Shown: positions 17,912-26,634 of the stretch, in pieces | Numbering within the stretch: the stretch's first letter is position 1 | Layout: the number at the start of each line of letters is the position of its first letter | Assembly (NCBI GenBank): GCA_016208105.1 | Contig: JACQYS010000022.1 | Location: 124,001-188,000, forward strand | Length of the DNA stretch: 64,000 bases | Source: Desulfovibrio sp. | Lineage (GTDB): Bacteria > Desulfobacterota > Desulfovibrionia > Desulfovibrionales > Desulfovibrionaceae | Direction: 5' to 3' | Notes under the pieces: model-generated | Databases searched by the model: none | The model's input: only the letters and a program-made list of their open reading frames with translations | What the model was told of the DNA's origin: nothing | Program-made: the position numbers and the translations under genes

Positions 17912-20293
17912 ATGCGCAAGCAAATCATGCTCCTGGAACGAAACACCTCTTCCCAGAGAGATACCGGGGATTTCTGTCTGGCCGCGTTTCTCATGGTGGC
18001 TCTGGGGGCGGCCTTGCGGTTTTACAACCTGGGCGAGCCTTCCATGTGGGCCGATGAAATGCTCGTGGCGCTCAATGCGTCCAAGGAACCTGCCTACATA
18101 TTCAGCCTGTCTCAAAATGTCGAAGTTCATCCCCCGTACTTCTACTTCCTCTATAAGCTTCTCTTTCATCTTGGTTCATCGGACTTTTGGCTCAGGCTCC
18201 CTTCGGCCGTCTTCGGAACGGCGACGCTCTATTTCGTCTGGAGGGCGGGGGAGCGCCACCTGGAAAGCCGCTTCGCCGCCCTGGCCGCCCTTGGGATGCT
18301 GGCCGCGCACCCCCTGCACATATGGATTTCCCGCCAGGTCCGTCCCTACGCCCTGATAGCGCTCTGCTTCATCCTGGCAGCGGGCTACCTGCTCAGATAT
18401 CTGGAGGAGGGCGATTCCCGCCAGGCCAGGCGCAACCTGCTGGCCTGCCTTCCCATGGTGTTAAGCCACTATGTGGGGCTGTTGGCTTTGGGGACGCAGT
18501 GGGTGGTGGCTGCCGTTGCAGCGCTTTTCCGGGGTGTTCCCTCCCTGGGCTCCGTGGTGGGGTATGGTTGCGGGGCCGTGCTGTGCGCTCTGCCTTCGGC
18601 GTATTTTTTTTGGGAAGCCAAGTTCAACAGGCATGAAGCCTCCATCGAGGCAGGCAAGGGAATTGTCCCGGCGTTGGAAAAAGTGCTTTCCTCGCTTCAG
18701 GGCGTGCTCTCCTTCGGCGCAGACGTCCCGTACGCCTGGGCGGCAATGGCTGGGCTCATGCTCGCTGGAACGCTTTCGCTTCTCTTCAGGCGAGCCTCGG
18801 GTTCTGCACTCATCGCACTCTTCGTGCTTCCCCCGGTCGCCCTGGTGCTGGCCCAGTACGCCAGCCACATGTATGCCGTTCATCTGAGCTTTCTTCTGCC
18901 TGTGGCGGTCTTGCTGGCGGGGGCGGGATTGGAGGGGCTCGCGCCCAGGGCGCTTTGCCGTCCTTGGTTTGCGCTGGTGCTGTGCCTGTGCCTGTCCGGA
19001 ACCTTCGTCAGCCTCAAATCCAAGGACTATTACGAGGCAAAGGGAGTGGTGGCCGCCTGGTGGCACATGGGCTTCTATAAGGATATAGCCCAGATGTTGC
19101 GGCAGTTTTTCACCCCGGCGGACATGATCGCTTTCCACGACCCGGCCCTGTTCGAATCCGTCAACTGGTACGCCTCGCGCCAGGGACCGGGTGTGCCGGC
19201 CAGCCAGCGGCTTAAGCCCGAAGCCCAGACGGTCATGGCTGTCTTCGTTACCAACCATGAGCATTTCGGCCATGCTTTCAAGAATGAATCAGAGTTCAGG
19301 ACGCTTTTCGGACAATCAGCGGTGGTGGCCCACCGTGACAACATGAACCTCTATCAAACCGCGATTGCCAGAAATCCGGACATGGTGTTCGACGGCAAGC
19401 ACGTCTTCGCCGACCTGACCGCGCGCCCCACGGACGTGTATTCCAGGGCGTGGTCGCTTACCGACCTTGGCCTTTTGCCCTATTTCGGATGCTCGCTGTT
19501 TCCCTCCTCCTCTGGCCAGCCCGGCGAAGTGGTCTACAGGATAACCAGAGCCGGCGAGCACTCTCCCATGCGGTTTGACCTCCTGGCGGATTTCGAACTG
19601 GAGGCTCCCGGGAATCTCATACGGATCGAATACAAGTTCGACCAGAGCTCCTGGACCACGGCCCTGGAAGAGAAGAGGCAAAGCAAGGGCACCTGCCGCC
19701 TGATTCGCTTCAACCGGGAAGAGCCGTTCGAGCATTTGTGGCTTCGGGCGGTCCTGGTGGCCGGGGAAAAGGTGGCGACTTCCGAGTGGGGAGCGCGGAC
19801 GCAGGTCCGTTTGAACAGGCTGATGCTCTTTTCGGAACAGGACGGAGCAAGCTTCGGCAGCCGGACTGTACCCTTGAGGGAGTCCGGTCTGGGCTCGCTG
19901 GAGGTGCTGCCGGGAGACGTCTTCATGCGCTGGGGCCTGGGCGAGGTCACCGCGCTGGCCTTTGACCAGGAAGAGGAGAAACCCCTGGTGTTGAGCTACC
20001 GGTTCGTGAGCCGCGTGGCCGGACAAGGCGTCGAAGTGCTGCGGGACGGCCAGCGCCTCGCCCTGTACCAGAATCTGGAGCCTGGGCAGGAGGTGGCGGA
20101 AGTGATGGAGCTTGCCCCCAAGTCCGGCCCCGGCCTCCTGGAGTTCCGCCCTGCGACCTGGAACCACAAGGATGCCTCCTCGACCTTCGCCCCGGATGAT
20201 CCCCGCCAGTTGAGCGTGATGTTCTTTGATCTTTCCCTTGAGTCCCAGGACCATTCCGGTCCTCCGCCTCCGCCCCAGGTGCTTCCGAAGTAG
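17912..20293 (+). CDS. GT39/PMT-like membrane glycosyltransferase
   Basis: 793 residues. The N-terminal about 370 residues contain many membrane helices. The first extracytoplasmic loop holds the acidic pair Asp48-Glu49 (MWADEM) expected for the catalytic site of ArnT/PMT-type transferases, followed by the HPPYFYFLYK motif typical of the family. The C-terminal about 420 residues form a large soluble, probably periplasmic region rich in beta strands with no motif I recognise. Such enzymes move a sugar from a polyprenyl-phosphate donor. It ends 10 bp before the sigma-54 promoter of the flagellar operon; whether it glycosylates flagellar or envelope targets is speculation. Confidence 0.82.
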   Translation: MRKQIMLLERNTSSQRDTGDFCLAAFLMVALGAALRFYNLGEPSMWADEMLVALNASKEPAYIFSLSQNVEVHPPYFYFLYKLLFHLGSSDFWLRLPSAVFGTATLYFVWRAGERHLESRFAALAALGMLAAHPLHIWISRQVRPYALIALCFILAAGYLLRYLEEGDSRQARRNLLACLPMVLSHYVGLLALGTQWVVAAVAALFRGVPSLGSVVGYGCGAVLCALPSAYFFWEAKFNRHEASIEAGKGIVPALEKVLSSLQGVLSFGADVPYAWAAMAGLMLAGTLSLLFRRASGSALIALFVLPPVALVLAQYASHMYAVHLSFLLPVAVLLAGAGLEGLAPRALCRPWFALVLCLCLSGTFVSLKSKDYYEAKGVVAAWWHMGFYKDIAQMLRQFFTPADMIAFHDPALFESVNWYASRQGPGVPASQRLKPEAQTVMAVFVTNHEHFGHAFKNESEFRTLFGQSAVVAHRDNMNLYQTAIARNPDMVFDGKHVFADLTARPTDVYSRAWSLTDLGLLPYFGCSLFPSSSGQPGEVVYRITRAGEHSPMRFDLLADFELEAPGNLIRIEYKFDQSSWTTALEEKRQSKGTCRLIRFNREEPFEHLWLRAVLVAGEKVATSEWGARTQVRLNRLMLFSEQDGASFGSRTVPLRESGLGSLEVLPGDVFMRWGLGEVTALAFDQEEEKPLVLSYRFVSRVAGQGVEVLRDGQRLALYQNLEPGQEVAEVMELAPKSGPGLLEFRPATWNHKDASSTFAPDDPRQLSVMFFDLSLESQDHSGPPPPPQVLPK

Positions 20294-20303
20294 TTCTTCC
20301 GCT

Positions 20304-20318
20304 TGGCACGCTTCCTGC
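20304..20318 (+). promoter_or_regulatory. Sigma-54 (-24/-12) promoter of the flagellar operon
   Basis: TGGCACG-CTTC-CTGC: the GG and GC doublets are exactly 12 bases apart and the -24 element is a perfect match. Predicted start is near 20330, which leaves a 17-base leader containing the GAGGAGG ribosome-binding site of flgF (ATG 20347). Confidence 0.85.
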
Positions 20319-20346
20319 TCATTTGCTGGGCGAGGAGGTGTCCGCC

Positions 20347-21132
20347 ATGCAACAAAGCTCAATCAGCGCGCTGTTCGGGGCGTTAAGCAACGAAACGCGT
20401 CTTAATCTCATAGCCAATAATTTGGCGAACGCGAACACAGCCGGGTACAAGGCCGACAAGGTCTCGTTCCAGGACGTGTTCCAGCGCATGGCCACCGACT
20501 ACAACCCGGATGCGCGAAACGACCTGCAACAGAAGCAGCTTTTGCCCAGGCCCATTGTGGTGGCCAAGCCCCGCCTGGCTGAACAGACCGTGGACATGAC
20601 CCAGGGCAGCCTGGAGAACACGGGCAACACCTTCGACGTGGCCATCAGCGGGCCAGGGTTCTTTCGAATCCAGACCCCGGAAGGCCAGTTCCTGACCAGA
20701 AACGGTCAATTCTACCGCAACAACCAGGGGCTTCTGGTCACCAACCAGGGCTACCCGGTGCTCGGCCAGTCGGGCAACGTCACCATTCCGGACGGCCAGG
20801 TGGTGTCCATCACCCCGGACGGCCAGGTGGTTGTGGACAGCCAGATCGTGGGCACCATCGACGTGGTGGACGTGGCCGACCCCAAAACGCTTTCAAAGGT
20901 GGGCCAGAGCTTCTTCACCGGCTTGAACGGCGCCCAGGCCGTCACCCGTCCGGTTGACGGCACCAGAACCTCTCTCAACCAGGGCTACATAGAAAAACCC
21001 AACGTGCAAGTGGTGACGGAGATGGTGGGAATGATCGAAGCCCACCGCTCCTTCGAGGCATACACCAAAATCATCACCAGTACCCAGGATATGGACAGGG
21101 ACGCCACCACCAAGGTCGGCGAAACCCGTTAG
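20347..21132 (+). CDS. flgF: Flagellar basal-body rod protein, FlgF type
   Basis: 261 residues from the ATG at 20347, directly behind GAGGAGG. The N-terminal rod signature is LNLIANNLANANTAGYKAD, the middle has ISGPGFFRIQTPEGQFLTRNG, and the C-terminal flagellar helix is EMVGMIEAHRSFEAYTKIIT. It is one of two paralogous rod proteins in tandem (with FlgG). FlgF forms part of the proximal rod in the periplasm. It is first in the operon behind the sigma-54 promoter. Confidence 0.95.
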   Translation: MQQSSISALFGALSNETRLNLIANNLANANTAGYKADKVSFQDVFQRMATDYNPDARNDLQQKQLLPRPIVVAKPRLAEQTVDMTQGSLENTGNTFDVAISGPGFFRIQTPEGQFLTRNGQFYRNNQGLLVTNQGYPVLGQSGNVTIPDGQVVSITPDGQVVVDSQIVGTIDVVDVADPKTLSKVGQSFFTGLNGAQAVTRPVDGTRTSLNQGYIEKPNVQVVTEMVGMIEAHRSFEAYTKIITSTQDMDRDATTKVGETR

Positions 21133-21149
21133 GAAGGAGGATACTCCGT

Positions 21150-21935
21150 ATGATGCGTTCGCTCTATTCGGCAACCACCGGCATGGTGGCCATGCAGCTT
21201 CAGATAGACACGATGTCCAACAACTTGGCCAACGTGAACACCCTGGGCTTCAAGAAGAGCCGGGCCGAGTTCGAGGACCTGATGTACCAGACCTTGAACG
21301 TGGCCGGCACCCAGAACGAAGGCGGCTCGCGCCTGCCCACCGGCATCCAGGTGGGCATGGGCGTGAAGCCCACCACGGTGCACAAGTTCTTCCAGCAGGG
21401 CGATTTCCAGAACACCGGAAACCAGCTGGATCTGGCCATCTCCGGCCAGGGGTTCTTCCGTCTCCAGGATCCGGCGGGCAACGACGTGTACACCCGGGCC
21501 GGGGCCTTCAAGCTCAATCAGGACGGCACCGTGGTCAATGCCAACGGGTACACACTGCAACCGACCTTCACCATACCGTCCCAGGCCACCAACGTCGTGG
21601 TGACGGAACGCGGGGTGATAAACGCCACGGATTCCAGCGGCAACGTTTTGGCCACAACCACCATTCCGCTCTACACGTTCATCAACCCGGCCGGCCTCAC
21701 CGCCCAGGGGCGCAACGTGTACAAAACCACGGATGCTTCCGGCGCGGCCCAGGAACTCACTCCCGGCGACCAGAACGCCGGTACGCTGGTCCAGGGCTTT
21801 CTGGAGATGTCCAACGTCTCCATGGTCGATGAAATGGTGGGGCTCATCGTGGGCCAGAGGGCCTACGAGGCCAACTCCAAGACCATCGCCACCTCGGACG
21901 CCATGCTTCAAACCGCCGCGAACCTCAAACGGTAA
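21150..21935 (+). CDS. flgG: Flagellar basal-body rod protein FlgG (distal rod)
   Basis: 261 residues, typical for FlgG. It begins MMRSLYSATTGMVAMQLQID, has the rod motif MSNNLANVNTLGFKKSRAEF and a DLAISGQGFFRLQDPAGN core, and ends with EMVGLIVGQRAYEANSKTIA. It builds the distal rod through the P and L rings. It follows flgF by 17 bp with an AAGGAGG site upstream. Confidence 0.97.
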   Translation: MMRSLYSATTGMVAMQLQIDTMSNNLANVNTLGFKKSRAEFEDLMYQTLNVAGTQNEGGSRLPTGIQVGMGVKPTTVHKFFQQGDFQNTGNQLDLAISGQGFFRLQDPAGNDVYTRAGAFKLNQDGTVVNANGYTLQPTFTIPSQATNVVVTERGVINATDSSGNVLATTTIPLYTFINPAGLTAQGRNVYKTTDASGAAQELTPGDQNAGTLVQGFLEMSNVSMVDEMVGLIVGQRAYEANSKTIATSDAMLQTAANLKR

Positions 21936-21950
21936 CGCCAGGAGTTGAAA

Positions 21951-22955
21951 ATGTCTCAGCATACGCTTTGGGTTCGCCGGGTGGGCGTGTTTCTCACGGC
22001 GATAGCGGCATCTGCGGCCGTGTTCGCGGTCAGCGCCGCTTTGGGGGCCGGAGTTATGGACTGGAAGCTCAAGGTCGCCCCGGCTGTCGCGGTGACCGGC
22101 GACCGGGTCATGCTGGGCGACATCGCCGAACCAATAGGCAAGATAGACCCCGAATCCTGGCGCATATTGGCCTCGACTCCTCTGTGGCCCTTCCCCGGGC
22201 GCGAAGGACAGATCACCCTGACGCGCAAGAAGATCCTTGAAGATCTGGACCGGCTTTTCCCCAACGCCGAGGGCAATTTTCACGTGCCCGAGCAGGTGGT
22301 GATCAGAAAGGGCGGAGGCAAGCCAGTAGCCACCAACGACGTGGAACGCATGATCGTCGACTTTCTGACAACCAACATGACCGGCCAGGACGGGGAGATC
22401 GAGGTCAAGGAAATTTCCCTGCCCGGCCAGCTCTTCATCGACAACGAGCTGGAGCGGATGAGCGTTGAGGGCGTGGGCAACATGGTGCCTGGCCGGGTGA
22501 ACCTGCGCCTGACCGTGTCCACCCCCGACGGGCGGGTGCTCAGGCAAATCGCCGCCAACGCCTTCGTGAACGTCTGGAAGGTTATTCCCGTGGCCTCGCG
22601 CCCGCTCAACATGCGCGAAGGTGCCCTGGGCTCGGACAAGGTAACCTTTGAACGGCGTAATCTCGCCTTTGTGCGGGGAACCCCGTGGAACACCAACGAC
22701 CCCGTTCCCATGCGGGTCAAGGGATCCATCAACCAGGGAACGCCGCTTACTACGGAAACCCTGGAGCCCATGCCCGCCATTCTCAAGGGCGAGCAGATCA
22801 CCTGCCTGTGGCGCGGGGTCAATGTTCAGCTGGTCATGCCCGTGACCGCCATTACCGACGGAGCCAAGGGCGGGGCGATAACGGTACGCAATGTGCAAAG
22901 CGGCAAGGAACTGGCCGCCATTGTCCAGGACTCCAAGACTGTCCTGGCCAAGTAG
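21951..22955 (+). CDS. flgA: Flagellar P-ring assembly chaperone FlgA
   Basis: 334 residues from the ATG at 21951, which has CAGGAG seven bases upstream. A signal peptide (VGVFLTAIAASAAVFAVSAAL) is followed by an N-terminal FlgA region and a C-terminal SAF domain (VIPVASRPLNMREGALGSDK, then VRGTPWNTNDPVPMR). FlgA is the periplasmic chaperone for the P-ring protein FlgI, encoded two genes downstream. It is longer than the E. coli protein by over 100 residues, mainly in the N-terminal half. Confidence 0.93.
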   Translation: MSQHTLWVRRVGVFLTAIAASAAVFAVSAALGAGVMDWKLKVAPAVAVTGDRVMLGDIAEPIGKIDPESWRILASTPLWPFPGREGQITLTRKKILEDLDRLFPNAEGNFHVPEQVVIRKGGGKPVATNDVERMIVDFLTTNMTGQDGEIEVKEISLPGQLFIDNELERMSVEGVGNMVPGRVNLRLTVSTPDGRVLRQIAANAFVNVWKVIPVASRPLNMREGALGSDKVTFERRNLAFVRGTPWNTNDPVPMRVKGSINQGTPLTTETLEPMPAILKGEQITCLWRGVNVQLVMPVTAITDGAKGGAITVRNVQSGKELAAIVQDSKTVLAK

Positions 22956-22971
22956 GGGAGGAGGGCACACC

Positions 22972-23736
22972 ATGAACAAGAAAACGGTATTGACCTGGGC
23001 CGCATGCGCTCTGGCCGTTGCGGGCACAGCCTGCGCGCCTCCGGCGCAGAAGCAGCCGAGCCCCATGTCCTCGCTCACCCCGCCGGTGATGCAGGCGCCG
23101 TCCCCTTCCGTGAACCCGGGGTCGCTCTATTCGCAGGCCGCACAGCCCAATTATCTCTATGAGGACAACCGGGCCAGGCGCATCGGCGACATCGTCATGG
23201 TCAACGTGGTGGAGAAGTCCAACGCCAAAAACAAGTCCAAGACCAAGTCCAATGGCAAGAACACCATGGACATGAACGTGAACAACTATTTCAACCAGCA
23301 TTCCATGACCCCCATCCCGGGCAACAGCCTCCTCAAGGGAGCCACCGGGCTAGACCTGGCCGGGGCCGTTGGCATGCAGGGCTACGTGGGTACCGGAACC
23401 CCCATCGTGAACACCAGCAGGAACAACCAGTTCGACTCGGACGGCGAAACGAGCCGCGAGTCCACTGTCACCTACACCATCGGGTGCAGAGTGGTGAACA
23501 TCCTGCCCGGCGGAGTGATGCAGGTGGAGGGCGCCCGCCAGGTGCGCGTCAACGACGACACGCAGATCATGGTGGTGCGCGGGCTTCTGCGCCCCATGGA
23601 CGTGGGCCCGGACAACACGGTGTCCTCCACGTCTTTGGCTGAAGCGCAGGTGGACATGTTCGGCACCGGCGTGCTGGCCGACCGGCAAAAACCCGGCTGG
23701 CTCTCTAGAATCTTAGACAATATGTGGCCTTTCTAG
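22972..23736 (+). CDS. flgH: Flagellar L-ring protein FlgH
   Basis: 254 residues from the ATG at 22972 with GGGGAGGAGGG upstream. A lipoprotein-type signal ends in AGTAC; the -3 residue is Gly and so is not ideal for a lipobox, but the following CAPPAQ is typical of a lipidated N-terminus. Conserved parts are [20 protein letters not shown] and the ending [18 protein letters not shown]. It forms the outer-membrane L ring. Its 3' end is followed by flgI with a 41-bp gap. Confidence 0.95.
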   Translation: MNKKTVLTWAACALAVAGTACAPPAQKQPSPMSSLTPPVMQAPSPSVNPGSLYSQAAQPNYLYEDNRARRIGDIVMVNVVEKSNAKNKSKTKSNGKNTMDMNVNNYFNQHSMTPIPGNSLLKGATGLDLAGAVGMQGYVGTGTPIVNTSRNNQFDSDGETSRESTVTYTIGCRVVNILPGGVMQVEGARQVRVNDDTQIMVVRGLLRPMDVGPDNTVSSTSLAEAQVDMFGTGVLADRQKPGWLSRILDNMWPF

Positions 23737-23777
23737 TCCTCTCGGGGGAGGGGACGACAGTTCCAGGAGCTACCAAT

Positions 23778-24890
23778 ATGCTCAAGCAACGGATACACAT
23801 TGTACTGCTGACGGCCTTGATCCTGGCCGGGCTGACCTCTGGGGAGGGGTGGGCGGCCAGGATCAAGGACGTGGCCTCCTTCTCGGGCGTGCGCACCAAC
23901 CAGCTGGTGGGCTACGGCCTGGTGGTCGGTCTCGGCGGCACAGGCGACAAGCGCGGTTCGGATTTCACCATCCAGTCCATCTGGAACATGCTCGACAAGA
24001 TGGGCGTGCGCGTTGACAAGAAGACCCTGCGGCCGGCCAACGTGGCCGCGGTCATGGTCACCTGCCAGATGCCCGCCACCGCCAGGCCCGGCACCAAGCT
24101 GGACGTGACGGTGTCGTCGCTTGGCGACGCGTCGAGCCTTTTGGGCGGCGTGCTTCTCATGACTCCCATGAAGGGCGTGGACGGCGAAATCTACGGCCTG
24201 GCCCAAGGGCCGGTGGCCGTGGGCGGCTTTTCAGCCTCCGGCGCGGCGGCTTCGGCCACCAAGAACGTCACCACGGTGGCCACCATACCCGGCGGAGCCA
24301 ACGTGGAGCGCTCGGTTCCTTTCGATTTCAACGGGCAGCGTGATCTGACCATCAACCTGGGCTACGCGGACTTCACCACGTCCCAGGCCATAGCCAAGAA
24401 GATCAACCAGGCCATGGGCGGCGGTTTCGCACGCGCCACCGACGCCTCCACCATCAAGCTGGAGATTCCGGAGCAGCACCGGGGCAACATGGTCCCCCTC
24501 ATGGCCACCCTCGAGAACCTTGAAGTCACTCCGGACAACAAGGCGCGCGTGGTGGTGGACGAGAAGACTGGCACCGTGGTGGTCGGACTCAATGTGAAGC
24601 TCACCCGCTCCGCCGTGACCCACGGCAACCTCCAGATCACAATTCAGGAATCCGCCGAGGTCTCCCAGCCGCTACCGTTCGCGCCCATCGGCGCCCAGAC
24701 GGTGGTTGTACCGGAGACGGCCATCTCCGCCACCGAGGAAAACCGCAAGCTGCGAATGGTGGAAGGCGCCACGCTGCAGGAACTTGTGGAAGGCCTGAAC
24801 GTATTGAAGGCCACGCCCCGCGACCTGATAAGCATTTTGAAGACCCTTCGCTCAGCCGGAGCCCTGCACGCCGATCTCGAGGTCATCTAA
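23778..24890 (+). CDS. flgI: Flagellar P-ring protein FlgI
   Basis: 370 residues from the ATG at 23778, behind CAGGAG. A signal peptide ([20 protein letters not shown]) precedes [19 protein letters not shown] and [14 protein letters not shown], the hallmark of FlgI. Conserved blocks [13 protein letters not shown]-like ([18 protein letters not shown]) and [13 protein letters not shown]-type follow. It polymerises around the rod at the peptidoglycan layer with FlgA as chaperone. Sequence upstream of 23778 in the same frame overlaps flgH and is not needed. Confidence 0.97.
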   Translation: MLKQRIHIVLLTALILAGLTSGEGWAARIKDVASFSGVRTNQLVGYGLVVGLGGTGDKRGSDFTIQSIWNMLDKMGVRVDKKTLRPANVAAVMVTCQMPATARPGTKLDVTVSSLGDASSLLGGVLLMTPMKGVDGEIYGLAQGPVAVGGFSASGAAASATKNVTTVATIPGGANVERSVPFDFNGQRDLTINLGYADFTTSQAIAKKINQAMGGGFARATDASTIKLEIPEQHRGNMVPLMATLENLEVTPDNKARVVVDEKTGTVVVGLNVKLTRSAVTHGNLQITIQESAEVSQPLPFAPIGAQTVVVPETAISATEENRKLRMVEGATLQELVEGLNVLKATPRDLISILKTLRSAGALHADLEVI

Positions 24891-24891
24891 C

Positions 24892-26148
24892 ATGAGCCTG
24901 GGACCGGACAGCGCTGCCCAAGTCTCCCTGGCCGCGGACGCCCGCAAGGCGTCTGCGGCGCAGGCCTTGGCCGCTCGCGTAGCTCCGGGCCAGAACCCCC
25001 AGAATACCCAGAGCCCAAAGATCCCTGAAAAGGCTTTCGGAAAGATTCTCGATTCGCTCACGCCCGAAAAGGCCGAGGCGGCCGGGGCCAGCCCGGAAGT
25101 GGTGAAGACCCTGACGGGGCAGGCCATGAACAAACGCCTAAGCCCGGGACCGAGCGAGGAGAAAAAGGCCAGGGACGCCTGCGAGGGTTTCGAAGCCGTA
25201 TTCATCGGCCAGATGATCAAGGAAATGCGCAAGACCGTCCCCAAGGACGGCATGCTCCACGGCAAGCACGAGGACGAATACGTCTCCATGTTCGATGAGG
25301 AGCTGTCCAAAACCCTGACCAAGCAGGGCGGAATTGGCCTTGCTGATTTCATGCAGCGCCAGCTCGCTCTTGGCGCTTCCTCGAAAAAACAGCAGGCCTC
25401 ACCGGAATCGCAAGCGGGCCTCAGGCGAACGGCTTCGGAATCGGTGGTCACCGCTCCCGTGAACAAGGTGCAGGCGAACGGATTGCGGGGCAGATTGTTC
25501 AATCAGCTGCGTCCCTCGGGGCTTTCCGGCGGGCAAAGCGTGGTCCTGGCCGCTGACGCCGTCCGCCCGGGCACCCCCCCTGGTCCGTACGCTCCAGTGT
25601 CTGCCGCACCCAAGCAAACATCCCCCGGATCACTTCAGGGCACGCCCTCGCAGCATATGGGTCTTCCCGGCGCCCAATACCTAAAGGGTGCGGACGTCCA
25701 GCTTGCCGCTACCGGAGTAGGCGCGGTCGCGCCGGTTGAGGGCGAACTCACCTCCGAATTCGGCTGGCGCAAGGACCCCTTCACCGGGCAGCGCGCCTGG
25801 CACAACGGCGTGGACATCGCCGCGGCCGAGGGTACTCCGGTCAAATCCTGGCGGGACGGCAACGTTGTTTTCTCCGGAAAGATGCACGGATACGGCAATC
25901 TGGTGGTGGTGGAGCACGCGGACGGGGTCAAGAGTTTTTACGGCCACAACAAGGCCAATTCCGTTGCCGTGGGCCAGGCTGTGAAGGCTGGTCAGGTAAT
26001 TGCACAAGTGGGTCAGACGGGCAGAGCCACAGGCCCCCATCTGCATTTCGAGGTGAGGGTGAACGACTCGGCGGTGAACCCGTCAAAGCTCGGCGGCTCA
26101 ATGCTGGCAGCCGCTCCGGAACCCGAAAGGATGATACCGGATCTCTAA
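24892..26148 (+). CDS. flgJ: FlgJ-type rod-binding protein fused to an M23 (LytM) peptidase domain
   Basis: 418 residues. Residues about 90-165 are the FlgJ rod-binding domain (ACEGFEAVFIGQMIKEMRKT, DEYVSMFDEELSKTLTKQGG). A Pro/Ser/Gln-rich linker follows, and residues about 280-400 are an M23 metallopeptidase: His304-x3-Asp308 (HNGVD) and the HLH at 383-385 are the zinc-binding residues, all intact. In enterobacterial FlgJ the hydrolase part is a glucosaminidase; here it is replaced by a predicted peptide cross-link cutter. It would open the wall for rod passage. No signal peptide is visible, consistent with export by the flagellar system. It begins one base after flgI. Confidence 0.93.
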   Translation: MSLGPDSAAQVSLAADARKASAAQALAARVAPGQNPQNTQSPKIPEKAFGKILDSLTPEKAEAAGASPEVVKTLTGQAMNKRLSPGPSEEKKARDACEGFEAVFIGQMIKEMRKTVPKDGMLHGKHEDEYVSMFDEELSKTLTKQGGIGLADFMQRQLALGASSKKQQASPESQAGLRRTASESVVTAPVNKVQANGLRGRLFNQLRPSGLSGGQSVVLAADAVRPGTPPGPYAPVSAAPKQTSPGSLQGTPSQHMGLPGAQYLKGADVQLAATGVGAVAPVEGELTSEFGWRKDPFTGQRAWHNGVDIAAAEGTPVKSWRDGNVVFSGKMHGYGNLVVVEHADGVKSFYGHNKANSVAVGQAVKAGQVIAQVGQTGRATGPHLHFEVRVNDSAVNPSKLGGSMLAAAPEPERMIPDL

Positions 26149-26160
26149 AGGGAGTTCGCC

Positions 26161-26634
26161 ATGACCCAGCGCATCCTGGAAAATCTTTCCCGGCAGTATC
26201 AGGCCCTCAAAGTCCTGCAGTTCCTCCAGGAGGAAGAGTTTGCCCACCTGAAGGAGTTCAGGCCTCAATCCGTGGGTGCGGTGGAATTTTCCATCCAGGA
26301 GCTCATGCGCCAGCTTCTCGTTGAACGCAAAGATGCCCGCCGCATGATGCTCGCGGTTGATCCTTCCGCGAAGCGGCTCCAGGACCTGGCTCCCTTCTTC
26401 GGGGACAAGTGGGCCGACGCGAAGAGCTTTCTCGAAAAGATCGACGCTCTCGAACAGGGCTGCGCCAAGCAGGCCGAGAAGAGCTACTCCCTGGCCCTGG
26501 CCCTCTTTGATCAGTCCAGCGGCTACGTGGACTTCTTCACCCAGACGCTCATGCCGCAAAAAACCTCCTACGGTCCCCGGGGCGTCTTCGGCAAATCCAA
26601 GCCCGCTCCGGCAATGCTGAGGGGGGCCCTGTAA
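26161..26634 (+). CDS. flgN: FlgN-type export chaperone for hook-associated proteins
   Basis: 157 residues, almost entirely alpha-helical and charged, beginning MTQRILENLSRQYQALKVLQ. The FlgN-like pattern of an early amphipathic helix plus LMRQLLVERKDARRMML is present. It has GGGAG ahead of the ATG and stops directly before the flgK start. FlgN binds FlgK and FlgL in the cytoplasm and delivers them to the export gate; those are the next two genes. Similarity across this family is weak, so the assignment leans on position. Confidence 0.8.
   Translation: MTQRILENLSRQYQALKVLQFLQEEEFAHLKEFRPQSVGAVEFSIQELMRQLLVERKDARRMMLAVDPSAKRLQDLAPFFGDKWADAKSFLEKIDALEQGCAKQAEKSYSLALALFDQSSGYVDFFTQTLMPQKTSYGPRGVFGKSKPAPAMLRGAL

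Noticed and set aside
24892-26148. Annotating flgJ as an N-acetylglucosaminidase
   Set aside because: The C-terminal part has HxxxD and HxH zinc ligands of M23 peptidases and none of the glucosaminidase pattern.
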